From assembly GCA_012523465.1 (NCBI GenBank), contig JAAYIK010000028.1, forward strand, positions 1 through 64,000: 64,000 bases of DNA, given 5' to 3'. Below the pieces are notes generated by a model. The model had not been told where the DNA came from. It ran no database searches and saw nothing but the letters and a program-made list of their open reading frames with translations. Below are positions 1 through 7,499 of this stretch, in pieces (positions within the stretch are counted from its first letter, which is position 1; each line of letters starts with the position of its first letter). A program made the position numbers and the translations under genes. This DNA comes from Lysobacteraceae bacterium (lineage in GTDB: Bacteria; Pseudomonadota; Gammaproteobacteria; Nitrococcales; AK92).

Positions 1-200
1 AACAGCGCCCGCGCCTGCACCAGCCGCTCCCGCTCCACCCGCAGCGCCGCCGCAGCCGCCGCCAGCTGCGGATCGCTGGCCTGCGCCAGACGGTAACTCT
101 CCAGCAAGTCCTGGACCGCCAGCGCCGATGCTGCCGTCACCATCAGCAACAGTCCGCAGCTCCAGCGCGCCAACGTCTTCGTCAGCCCGTTACGCCTCAT
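1..200 (-). CDS. TolC-family outer membrane channel protein, N-terminal part (runs off the left edge)
   Basis: Only about 66 codons are visible; the frame is open to base 1. The ATG at 200-198 overlaps the end of the thioredoxin gene by 11 nt, so the two are translationally coupled. The protein starts with a basic n-region (MRRNGLTK), a hydrophobic core and an AxA-like cleavage site, then DLLESYRLAQASDPQLAAA. That is the usual opening of the first repeat of TolC-type channels. It would form the outer membrane duct of the tripartite pump whose adaptor and RND permease lie just upstream in the same operon. The family call rests on a short stretch plus context. Confidence 0.7.
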   Translation of the reverse strand, partial: MRRNGLTKTLARWSCGLLLMVTAASALAVQDLLESYRLAQASDPQLAAAAAALRVERERLVQARAL

Positions 201-636
201 GTCGCGCCAATACCTCTTGTGTCCATTGCACGATGGCCTCGGCCGACAGGGCGCCGCTGAGGCGCGCCAGCTCCTGGCCGCGGTCGAACAGAATCATGGT
301 CGGGATGGCCCGCACCCCATAGCGCTGGCCCAGGGTCGGCTCAACCTGGACATTGATCTCGGCCAACCGCACCCGCGGCTCCAGCATGGACGCTGCGCGC
401 ACCAAGTGCGGCGCCATCAGCTGGCAGGGTCCGCACCAAGGCGCCCAGAATTTCGCCAGCAATGGCAGCTCGCTGCGCAGCAGGTGCGCATCGACATTGT
501 CCACCCCTAGCTCGACCGGCTGGCCGGCGAACAATAGTCGGCCACAGCCGCGGCAGCGCGGCCTCTCATGCAGGCGCACCACCGCCTCATTCAGCGCATG
601 GCAGCTTGGGCAAGCGATTCGTCTGCTTTGCATCAT
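190..636 (-). CDS. trxC: Thioredoxin 2-like protein (zinc-ribbon thioredoxin)
   Basis: A 148-residue cytoplasmic thiol-disulfide reductase. The N-terminus carries CPSCHALN and CRGCG, the two CxxC pairs of the zinc ribbon that separates TrxC from TrxA. The catalytic motif WAPWCGPC follows, then the cis-proline region RAIPTM. Length fits TrxC (about 140 residues). It lies 40 nt downstream of the RND permease and overlaps the TolC-like gene, so it belongs to the efflux operon. Thioredoxins are not normal parts of RND pumps; a link to thiol or reactive sulfur stress is inference. Enzyme family is clear; only the physiological role is open. Confidence 0.9.
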   Translation of the reverse strand: MMQSRRIACPSCHALNEAVVRLHERPRCRGCGRLLFAGQPVELGVDNVDAHLLRSELPLLAKFWAPWCGPCQLMAPHLVRAASMLEPRVRLAEINVQVEPTLGQRYGVRAIPTMILFDRGQELARLSGALSAEAIVQWTQEVLARHEA

Positions 637-676
637 CCTTTTCCTCCGTCACCGGTGTTGCCGGCAGGATCGCTGC

Positions 677-3600
677 TCAGGTTGAGACCGCTCCTGCGCG
701 ACGCCGCAGCCAGCCGTAGTAAAGCAGGGGGATCACCAAGAGGGTCAGCAGCGTCGATACCAGCACGCCGAAGATCAGCGAGATGGCCAGGCCGTTGAAG
801 ATCGGGTCATCGAGGATGAAGAACGCCCCAGCCATGGCGGCCAGCGCCGTCAGCGCGATGGGCTGCGCCCGCACGGCGCAGGCATCGATGACAGCTTCCT
901 CCAGCCGGCTGCCCCGCTCCAGGGCATGGTTGATGAAGTCCACCAGCAGGATTGAATTGCGGACGATGATCCCGGCCAAGGCGATCATGCCGATCATGGA
1001 GGTGGCGGTAAAATGCGCTCCCAGCAACGCATGCCCCGGCATGACTCCGATCACGGTGAGCGGGATCGGGGCCATGATCACCAGCGGTGTGACATAGCTG
1101 CGGAACTGGGCGACCACCAGCAGGTAGATCAGCACGATGCCGGCAGCATAGGCGATGCCCATGTCGCGGAAGGTCTCGTAGGTGATCTGCCACTCGCCGT
1201 CCCATTTGACGGCAAAGCCGTCGGTGGTGATCGGCTGGCGTGTGAACCACTGGGTCAGCGCATGGCCGGCAAAGCGCTCCCCGGCCAGCTGCCTGACCAG
1301 GTCGAACATCCCATACAGCGGGCTGTCGAGCCGGCCGGCCTCGTCTGCCGTCACATACACGACCGGCAGCAAATCCTTGTGGTGTATGGCCGGCTGCCAC
1401 TGCGTGCGCTGCACCTCGACCAGCTCCGACAGCGGAATCAGGCGGCCATCCTGGCTCTTGACCCGCAGCGCGAGCAGTTCCTCCAGACTGGCCTGATCCC
1501 CGGCCGGCAGACGCAACCGTACCGGCACCGGATATTTGGAGACGCCGTCACGCAGATAGATGGCGTCGTAGCCGCTCACCGCCACAGCCAGGGTTTGGGC
1601 GATCGCTGCCTGCGTCACCCCCAGGCGGGCCGCCCTGTCGCGGTCGATGACGATCAAATCGCGGGGCGCCGGCGCCTCCACCGAGGTATCGACGTCGACG
1701 ATGCCCTCGGTCGCCCGGAACCGCTGCTCCAGCTCCAGCGCGATAGCGCGGGCCGTCGCCAGATCCGGGCCATACACCTCGGCCACCAGGGGCGCCATCA
1801 CCGGCGGTCCGGGCGGCACTTCCACGACCTTGACGGAAGCCCCATGAGCCGCGCCGATGGCGGCCAGCACCGGGCGGATGCTGCGGGCGATCTCGTGGCT
1901 TTGGCGACGGCGCTGGCGGCGATCGACCAGGTTGACCTGCAGATCGCCCACGTGGGGCCCCTCCCGCAGGTAGTACTGGCGCACCAGGCCGTTGAAGTTG
2001 ATCGGCGCGGCGGTGCCGGCGTAACCCTGGAAATGCAGCACTTCCGGCACCTCGGCCACCGCCGCCGCCAGCTCCAGCAGCACGGCGTTGGTCTGCTCCA
2101 GTGTGCTGCCCTCGGGCATGTCCACCACCACCTGGAATTCCGACTTGTTGTCGAAGGGCAGCATCTTCAGGACCACCCACCGCACCCCGGCCATGCCGAC
2201 TGCCAGCAGCACCAACGCCCCCATGCCGGCATACAGCAGGTGCCGCCGGCGCCGGCCTTTGCGAGCGTCCAGAAACGGCAGCAACAGCCAGCGAAAGAAC
2301 GTCCTCAGCCGCTCGGCGAGGGCCGGTTCGGACTGCGCGCCGCCGCGCCCGGCCAGGCGCCGGAACAGCTGCAGCGCCAGCCAGGGCGTGACCGTCAGGG
2401 CCACCAGCAGCGACAGCAGCATGCCCACCGAGGCGTTGATTGGGATCGGCCGCATGTACGGCCCCATTAGCCCGGACACGAAAGCCATGGGCAGCAACGC
2501 GGCGATGACCGTGAAAGTGGCCAGGATGGTGGGACTGCCGACTTCGTCCACGGCCGGCGGAATGGCCTCCAGCAGCGACTTGCCGCCCAGGCGCACGTGG
2601 CGATGAATGTTCTCCACCACCACGATCGCGTCGTCCACCAGGATGCCAATGGCGAAGATCAGGGCGAACAGCGACACCCGGTTGATGGTGAAGCCCATGG
2701 CCCAGGAGGCGAACAAGGTCAGGGCCAGCGTGACCAGCACCGCCACGCCGACTACCACCGCCTCGCGCCAGCCCAGGGCGAACAGCACCAGCAGCACCAC
2801 GGCCAGGGTGGCGAAGATGAGCTTCTTGATCAGCGTCATCGCCTTGTCGGTCGCAGTGACGCCGTAGTCGCGGGTCACCGTGACCTCGACGCCTTCCGGG
2901 ATGAGCGTGCCACGCAGCTGTTCAAGGTGCTCCAGAACGGCGGAGGTAATGTCGGCGGCATTGGTGCCCGGCTTCTTGGCGATGGCGATGGTAACGGCCG
3001 GGGCGATGCCTTCGGCTGGCCCGAAGCGGCCGGCAGGCGCACCGTGCCAGGCATAGCGGCTGGGCAGATCGGCGCCGCGGCGGATGTCCGCCACGTCGGA
3101 CAAATACAACGGCTTGCCGTCGCGCAGCCCTATCACCAGCTCGGCGACTTCACTGGCATCGGCCAGGTAACGGCCGGCGGTCAGCGGCACCACGCCCGCG
3201 GCATCCACGCGCAGACCGGCCTCGGTCACCATGTTAGCCGCCTGTAGCGCGCCGACCAGCTCCTCCAGGCTCAAGCCATAGGCGGCCAGGCGGGTAGCGT
3301 CCAGTTCCATCACCACGGCCCGCTCCGGCCCGCCCACGGTGTAGACGTCGCGGGTGCCGGGAATGCGCTTGAGCTCGGTTTCCAGGCTGTGCGCCACTGC
3401 CGCCAGTTCGACACCGCCGCGCTGCGGGTCGTCGGTCCATAGGGTGAGCGTCATCACCGGCACGTCGTCGATGCCCATGGGACGCACCAGCGGCTGGCCC
3501 ACGCCGAGTCCGGGCGGCACCCAGTCGGCATGGGAGTAGATCTGGTTGTACAGTCGTACGATGGCCTCCTGCCGCGGGACGCCGACCTCGAACTCCACGG

Positions 3601-3904
3601 TGGCCACAGCCATACCGGGCTGGCTCACCGAGTACACGTGCTTGACCTCCTCGATCTCCGCCAGCACCTGCTCCAGCGGATAGGTCACCAGACTTTCCAC
3701 GTCCTGCGTCGAGGCGCCGGGGAAGGGCACGAACACATTGGCCATGGTGACGTCTATCTGCGGCTCTTCCTCACGCGGCGTGATGAGCACTGCCACCACC
3801 CCCAACAACAGCCCGGTCATGGCCAAGATGGGCGTCAGCGGATTGGCCTGGAACAGTCGCGCCAGCTGGCCGGAAATTCCCATGCGGCGGCGCCTCTCAG
3901 CCAT
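677..3904 (-). CDS. RND-family efflux permease (AcrB-like inner membrane pump)
   Basis: About 1075 residues, normal for an RND permease. There is an N-terminal membrane segment, two large periplasmic loops and two blocks of membrane helices. TM4 carries the paired aspartates in GILVDDAIVVVEN, which in AcrB-type pumps relay protons, so a proton-driven drug or lipophile pump is more likely than a metal pump. The ATG at 3904 is chosen because AGGAGG lies 6 nt upstream; an in-frame GTG at 3910 is too close to that site. The start overlaps the adaptor gene by 8 nt. Substrate cannot be read from sequence; the neighbouring thioredoxin and DUF2892 genes hint at sulfur or thiol stress (inference). Confidence 0.92.
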   Translation of the reverse strand: MAERRRRMGISGQLARLFQANPLTPILAMTGLLLGVVAVLITPREEEPQIDVTMANVFVPFPGASTQDVESLVTYPLEQVLAEIEEVKHVYSVSQPGMAVATVEFEVGVPRQEAIVRLYNQIYSHADWVPPGLGVGQPLVRPMGIDDVPVMTLTLWTDDPQRGGVELAAVAHSLETELKRIPGTRDVYTVGGPERAVVMELDATRLAAYGLSLEELVGALQAANMVTEAGLRVDAAGVVPLTAGRYLADASEVAELVIGLRDGKPLYLSDVADIRRGADLPSRYAWHGAPAGRFGPAEGIAPAVTIAIAKKPGTNAADITSAVLEHLEQLRGTLIPEGVEVTVTRDYGVTATDKAMTLIKKLIFATLAVVLLVLFALGWREAVVVGVAVLVTLALTLFASWAMGFTINRVSLFALIFAIGILVDDAIVVVENIHRHVRLGGKSLLEAIPPAVDEVGSPTILATFTVIAALLPMAFVSGLMGPYMRPIPINASVGMLLSLLVALTVTPWLALQLFRRLAGRGGAQSEPALAERLRTFFRWLLLPFLDARKGRRRRHLLYAGMGALVLLAVGMAGVRWVVLKMLPFDNKSEFQVVVDMPEGSTLEQTNAVLLELAAAVAEVPEVLHFQGYAGTAAPINFNGLVRQYYLREGPHVGDLQVNLVDRRQRRRQSHEIARSIRPVLAAIGAAHGASVKVVEVPPGPPVMAPLVAEVYGPDLATARAIALELEQRFRATEGIVDVDTSVEAPAPRDLIVIDRDRAARLGVTQAAIAQTLAVAVSGYDAIYLRDGVSKYPVPVRLRLPAGDQASLEELLALRVKSQDGRLIPLSELVEVQRTQWQPAIHHKDLLPVVYVTADEAGRLDSPLYGMFDLVRQLAGERFAGHALTQWFTRQPITTDGFAVKWDGEWQITYETFRDMGIAYAAGIVLIYLLVVAQFRSYVTPLVIMAPIPLTVIGVMPGHALLGAHFTATSMIGMIALAGIIVRNSILLVDFINHALERGSRLEEAVIDACAVRAQPIALTALAAMAGAFFILDDPIFNGLAISLIFGVLVSTLLTLLVIPLLYYGWLRRRAGAVST

Positions 3905-4985
3905 GTCCACCCTCCTGCCGCTGCGACGTCAGCCATGCCAGCGCCGCCAAGGGATCGGCTGCCACCCGCTCGCCATCCCGCAGCCCGGCCAGCACCTCCA
4001 CCTGGTCGCCGTGCCGATGACCCAGGCGTAGCTGCCGCAGGCTGACGCGACCGTCTTCGCCGACCACATAGACGGCACTGACCTCGCCGCGCTGGCGCAG
4101 CGCGCTCAGCGGCAGCAGCACCCGCTCGACTCGCTCCAGCTCGAATGCCACCTTGGCGACGGCGCCCGGCTGCAAGCCGCCTGCGCCGCGCGGCAGCATC
4201 ACCCGCACCCGCACGCTGTGGGTCAGCGCGTCCGCCTGCGGGAAGATCACCAGCCGCTCGGCCTGCATCCGCTCGCCGCCCGGCAGCAGAACCGCGGCCC
4301 GGCCCCGGGCCCGCAGCGCCGCCAGCTCGCTCTGGGGAACGTCCACGGCGACGCGCAGCTGTTCCTCGGCCAGCAGAGCCAGCAACGGCTGCCCAATGCC
4401 GACTGCCTCGCCCGGCTCCGCCAGCCTCGCGGTGACGACCCCGGCATATGGCGAGCGCACCAGGGTATAGGCCACCTGCTCGCTGGCCTCGCGCAGCGCC
4501 GCCTGGGCCGCGGCCAGGTTGGCCTGTGCCGTATCCCGGCTGGCCAGCGCCTGGTCATAAGCGGCCTGGGACAGAAAACCGTCGCGCACCAGCGCGGCCA
4601 CCCGCTCGAAGTTACGCTCGGCCTCGGCCAGCACGGCCTGCGCCGAACGCAGGTTGGCCTCCGCCTGGCGCTGGCCAGCGCGCTGCTCGACATCGGTCAG
4701 GCGTGCTACGACCTGCCCGGCCTCTACTCGGTCGCCGATGTCCACCGGCAACTCCTGCAGCCTTCCCGGCGTCTGGGCCGACAGCAGCACCTTGTCGACC
4801 GCCTCGACCACGCCGTCCCAAACCCGCTCGCGCACCACCGGCCGCCGCTCGACCGTGATGGTTTCCAGGGCCGGCACCGCCGACGGTGGCCGCTGCGCCC
4901 TTTGCTCAGCTTCATTGACGCAGCCCGGCAGCACGACCAGGAACAGCGTCGCCGGCAGCAGAAGCCTTAGCCGAACCTGTGTCAT
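3897..4985 (-). CDS. RND efflux periplasmic adaptor (membrane fusion) lipoprotein
   Basis: A 362-residue adaptor linking the inner membrane pump to the outer membrane channel. It begins MTQVRLRLLLPATLF and has a lipobox LVVLPGC, so it should be lipid-anchored. A lipoyl/barrel-sandwich half (PGRLQELPVDIGDRVEAGQ) is followed by an alanine- and glutamate-rich hairpin helix (about residues 90-160), the second lipoyl half (VRSPYAGVVTARLAEPGEAV), then beta-barrel and membrane-proximal domains. The ATG at 4985 is chosen over an upstream in-frame codon because it places the signal peptide at the N-terminus. First pump gene after the DUF2892 gene. Confidence 0.9.
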   Translation of the reverse strand: MTQVRLRLLLPATLFLVVLPGCVNEAEQRAQRPPSAVPALETITVERRPVVRERVWDGVVEAVDKVLLSAQTPGRLQELPVDIGDRVEAGQVVARLTDVEQRAGQRQAEANLRSAQAVLAEAERNFERVAALVRDGFLSQAAYDQALASRDTAQANLAAAQAALREASEQVAYTLVRSPYAGVVTARLAEPGEAVGIGQPLLALLAEEQLRVAVDVPQSELAALRARGRAAVLLPGGERMQAERLVIFPQADALTHSVRVRVMLPRGAGGLQPGAVAKVAFELERVERVLLPLSALRQRGEVSAVYVVGEDGRVSLRQLRLGHRHGDQVEVLAGLRDGERVAADPLAALAWLTSQRQEGGHG

Positions 4986-4993
4986 GGCCGACC

Positions 4994-5197
4994 TCACTTG
5001 AACGCACACCCCGGCCTGACGCCGAGCTTGGCGAAAAGTTTTGCCGCCGGACAAAAGCCGGTGAACGCCGCCTGCAGCATGTTCAGCCCGACGAAAGCGG
5101 TTAGCAGCAGCCACGCCGGCGACACGAAGTGGCCCAGCGCCACGCTGAGCAGCACCATGCAACCGGCAAAGGCGAACATGACGCGATCGAGATTCAT
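4994..5197 (-). CDS. Small DUF2892-type (YgaP-like transmembrane) protein
   Basis: A 67-residue protein with two hydrophobic segments and a C-terminal GFCPAAKLFAKLG...GC motif. This is typical of DUF2892 proteins, the membrane part of YgaP-type rhodaneses. The ATG at 5197 has AAGGAG 8 nt upstream; a longer in-frame version has no such site. It is the first gene of the RND operon and sits 34 nt from the predicted transcription start. Known relatives are often encoded with sulfurtransferases and sulfide oxidation genes; the biochemical role is unclear. A second, related protein is encoded at 7165-7353. Confidence 0.82.
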   Translation of the reverse strand: MNLDRVMFAFAGCMVLLSVALGHFVSPAWLLLTAFVGLNMLQAAFTGFCPAAKLFAKLGVRPGCAFK

Positions 5198-5235
5198 GGC
5201 GATACTCCTTCGAGAGGCAATCAATTTAACTAAAA

Positions 5236-5266
5236 ACAATATATATTTTTATATAATGTATGGCAA
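5236..5266 (-). promoter_or_regulatory. Promoter of the RND operon overlapping an AT-rich inverted repeat
   Basis: Read on the minus strand, TTGCCA (5266-5261) and TATATT (5243-5238) are separated by 17 nt, a good sigma-70 pattern, with the start near 5231 and the first gene at 5197. The same bases hold an inverted repeat: ACAATATAT (5236-5244) and ATATAATGT (5251-5259), 9-nt arms with one mismatch and a 6-nt spacer. A repressor bound there would block the promoter. AT-rich repeats of this kind are used by ArsR-type repressors such as BigR; no such regulator gene is visible in the window. Confidence 0.6.
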
Positions 5267-5295
5267 CACACCCCTCCGCGCACGGTCGGCCGGAC

Positions 5296-5348
5296 AATAA
5301 AAACCCCTCCACCAGCAAGCACTGCGGACGGATGCTTGCGGGGAGGGG
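5296..5348 (-). terminator. Rho-independent terminator after the SQR-membrane protein genes
   Basis: On the minus strand a two-part stem forms from GGAGGGG (5348-5342 side) with CCCCTCC (5304-5310) and GCAAGC (5315-5320) with GCTTGC (5334-5339), separated by a small internal loop. It is followed by TTTTTATT. It lies between the end of the 5414 gene and the promoter of the RND operon, so it separates the two minus-strand units. Confidence 0.65.
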
Positions 5349-5413
5349 ACAGGCGGGAAGACCAGCCTTCCTTGGCCGACAGCCAACGATCCCGCAGGGG
5401 GAGCAACGTCAGA

Positions 5414-5764
5414 TCATGCCTGTCGCAGGACCAGCATCGCCTGGATAGGCAGATAGAGCAGGATCCCGGCTGCCACTCCACATCCCAAACTTGCCAGCAG
5501 CAGGACGCCGTAATCGAGCAGTCCGCGCAAGTCGTCGAAGCCGGCCTTGGTGAAGGCCGGTATGAACGCCAGCGCCAGGAAGAAGACCAGTACGCCACAG
5601 GCGACTGTCACCTTGCGCGCTGCCTGACGGCGCCATAGCTCACGCTTGGTGAGCAGCCAGCCCAGCAGGGCCACCTCGATCAGCAGCACGACCAGCAGCG
5701 CAGGGAAGTACGGCCGCACCGCCTCCAGCAGAACGGCCAATATGCCCCAGATCGAAAATGCCAT
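5414..5764 (-). CDS. Small three-helix membrane protein of unknown function
   Basis: A 116-residue protein starting MAFSIWGILAVLLEAVRPYF. Three hydrophobic segments (about residues 5-35, 52-70 and 85-110) are joined by a basic loop (KRELWRRQAARK). The ATG at 5764 has GGAGGTG 7 nt upstream; the upstream open frame overlapping the SQR gene is not used. It starts 14 nt after the SQR-like gene, so the two are almost certainly co-transcribed. It resembles small membrane proteins such as DUF5368 that accompany sulfide oxidation genes, but that is from memory and weak. A membrane partner for the flavoprotein is inference. Confidence 0.75.
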   Translation of the reverse strand: MAFSIWGILAVLLEAVRPYFPALLVVLLIEVALLGWLLTKRELWRRQAARKVTVACGVLVFFLALAFIPAFTKAGFDDLRGLLDYGVLLLASLGCGVAAGILLYLPIQAMLVLRQA

Positions 5765-5778
5765 GATCACACCTCCCT

Positions 5779-7104
5779 CTAGACCCGCCCGCGCAGCATG
5801 GCGTTGTAAGCCGCCTGCAACATGCGCTCCTTGAGCACCCAAGGCACCCAGTGCTGTTCGGTTGGATCGATGAAGCTGAAGGACGGCACCATCTTCAGGT
5901 CGTAATCGAACTCGACCAGGATGGCGCGCCCGACCTCGGTGATCAGGGGACAAGAGGTATAGCCGTTGTAGCGGCGCGAGGGCTCGCGGTCGGCGAGCAC
6001 GTCCACCAGGTTGGCGGCTGCCACCGGCGCCTGCGCCTTGACGCTGGCCGCGGTCTTGCCGATGGGCGTGCCGACCACGTCGCCGACGCCGAATACGTTG
6101 GGATAACGCCGATGCTGCAAGGTGTGTTGATCCACCTCCAGCCAGCCGCCAAACGACCCATCCTGCCATGCCAGCGGACTGTCCACCACCGCCTGGGGCG
6201 CCGACATGGGCGGCACCACGTGGATGAAGTCGTAGCCCATGGTGCGCAACCCCTCGGGGGTGCGGAAGGTCGCTTCCTTTTTGCCGGGATCGATGGCCAC
6301 CAGGGGATGGTTCCAACCGATGGTGAAGCCGCGCGCCGGCAAATGCTCCTTGAGGAACTGGTTGATGTCGGGCTGCGAGAACAAGCCGGCGCCGGCTGGG
6401 AGATAGTGCAGCTCGGCCCGATCCCGGGTACCGGCCTCCCGCAGCCGGTATTCGGTCAGCATGGCCACTTTGAGCGGCGCGCCGGCGCATTTGATGGCAC
6501 CGGGCGGCCGGGTGAACAGCCCGACCCCACCCTGTTCCATGAAGCGGGACATCATTTGCCAGCTGGCTGCAGCATGGCGGGGATTGTCGTAGACGCAAGC
6601 GATGCCGTGGCGGCCGATCAGGTCGGCCGACATGCCTTCGATGGCCGAGTAGTTGACTTGCAAGCCGCTGGCGACCAGGAGAAAGTCGTATTCGATCCGT
6701 TGCCCACCAGCAGTGATCACCCGATTCGCCTCGGGGTCGTACTCGGCCACCATGTCCCGGACCCATTCGACGCCGCGGGGCAGGTGCGCGGCAGTGCGGC
6801 TTTCCACCTGCCGCGGCTTCCAGACACCGGAGGCGACCAAGGTCAGGCCAGGCTGGTAGAGATGAGTCTCCCGGCGGTCGATGACAGTGATCCTGGCGCC
6901 GTCCAGCGCCCGCCTCAGTCTCGCGCTAAGGGCGATGCCAGCGGCACCCGCGCCGACGATGACGATGCGCGCGGCGGTTTTTTGCGCATAGCCCGGCCGA
7001 CTGAGTAAGCCGAACGGGCCGGTGCCAGCCAGAACCGCCAGCGCGCCTCCCGACAACCGCAGAAACCCCCGCCTCGTCAACCTGCCCGATCGCTTCTTGT
7101 GCAC
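5779..7104 (-). CDS. Tat-signal FAD-dependent sulfide:quinone oxidoreductase-like protein
   Basis: A 441-residue flavoprotein of the SQR/flavocytochrome c sulfide dehydrogenase superfamily. The N-terminus has a twin-arginine signal (RLTRRGFLRLS, hydrophobic stretch, AQK), so it should be exported folded. A dinucleotide fold follows (VIVGAGAAGIALS), with a FAD-binding GVGDVVG near the C-terminus. Three cysteines sit where SQRs use redox cysteines: IACVYD, IKCAGAP and TSCPL. It would oxidise sulfide to sulfane sulfur and pass electrons to quinone or cytochrome. The start is taken as GTG at 7104, 4 nt after AAGGAGG; an ATG at 7125 is in frame but lacks a ribosome site. SQR versus a related sulfide dehydrogenase is not settled. 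Confidence 0.8.
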   Translation of the reverse strand: MHKKRSGRLTRRGFLRLSGGALAVLAGTGPFGLLSRPGYAQKTAARIVIVGAGAAGIALSARLRRALDGARITVIDRRETHLYQPGLTLVASGVWKPRQVESRTAAHLPRGVEWVRDMVAEYDPEANRVITAGGQRIEYDFLLVASGLQVNYSAIEGMSADLIGRHGIACVYDNPRHAAASWQMMSRFMEQGGVGLFTRPPGAIKCAGAPLKVAMLTEYRLREAGTRDRAELHYLPAGAGLFSQPDINQFLKEHLPARGFTIGWNHPLVAIDPGKKEATFRTPEGLRTMGYDFIHVVPPMSAPQAVVDSPLAWQDGSFGGWLEVDQHTLQHRRYPNVFGVGDVVGTPIGKTAASVKAQAPVAAANLVDVLADREPSRRYNGYTSCPLITEVGRAILVEFDYDLKMVPSFSFIDPTEQHWVPWVLKERMLQAAYNAMLRGRV

Positions 7105-7164
7105 GACGCCTCCTTGTTCCCCCATGTTCGTACGCTGTGGACCGAAGCCGCTATACTGGTTGGC

Positions 7165-7353
7165 TCAAGACTTGCAGGTCTTGATGCCGAGCAGGGAGTA
7201 AGCCGGGCAATTGCCGACCACCGCGGTCACCAGCGGGACCAGGCCGATCAAGCCCCACCAGGTCTTGGGACCGACGAAGATTAGGCTAAGCAGCGCCAGC
7301 CCGACGATCACGCGGATGGCGCGGTCCAAGGTTCCGAGATTACGAGCAAACAT
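7165..7353 (-). CDS. Small DUF2892-type (YgaP-like transmembrane) protein
   Basis: A 62-residue protein with two hydrophobic segments and the family ending GNCPAYSLLGIKTC, stronger than in the copy at 4994-5197. The ATG at 7353 has GAGGTG upstream at proper spacing; a GTG two codons earlier overlaps that site and is less likely. It is the first gene of the minus-strand sulfide cluster, 60 nt upstream of the SQR-like gene and divergent from the Crp/Fnr regulator. The role is unknown; members co-occur with rhodanese, SQR and thiosulfate uptake genes. Confidence 0.85.
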   Translation of the reverse strand: MFARNLGTLDRAIRVIVGLALLSLIFVGPKTWWGLIGLVPLVTAVVGNCPAYSLLGIKTCKS

Positions 7354-7386
7354 GGACACCTCTTGTCTTTGATGCTCATGCTATGA

Positions 7387-7410
7387 CTGGCTTGGCCTTA
7401 AGGTAGCCAG
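7387..7410. promoter_or_regulatory. Inverted repeat in the divergent region between DUF2892 and crp/fnr genes
   Basis: CTGGCT (7387-7392) and AGCCAG (7405-7410) form a perfect 6-nt inverted repeat with a 12-nt spacer that itself holds CCTTAAGG. It lies between the divergent starts at 7353 and 7500, so it is a candidate operator for the neighbouring regulator. I found no convincing -35/-10 pair here and no clear TTGAT-N4-ATCAA box. Low confidence. Confidence 0.3.
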
Positions 7411-7499
7411 GAGCGCGCAACGGCTCTGTAACAAAGTCACCGAGGCCGACGGCTCCGATGCCCGTCGGGCCGAATGCGGAAGGTAAGGAGGGAAACCAC

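Noticed and set aside
1013-2470. A 485-codon plus-strand frame opposite the RND permease
   Set aside because: Same reason: antisense shadow with low-complexity composition and no ribosome site.
7368-7382. TTGAT near 7369 as an FNR box for the sulfide cluster
   Set aside because: The second half-site matches only two of five bases, so it is not better than chance.
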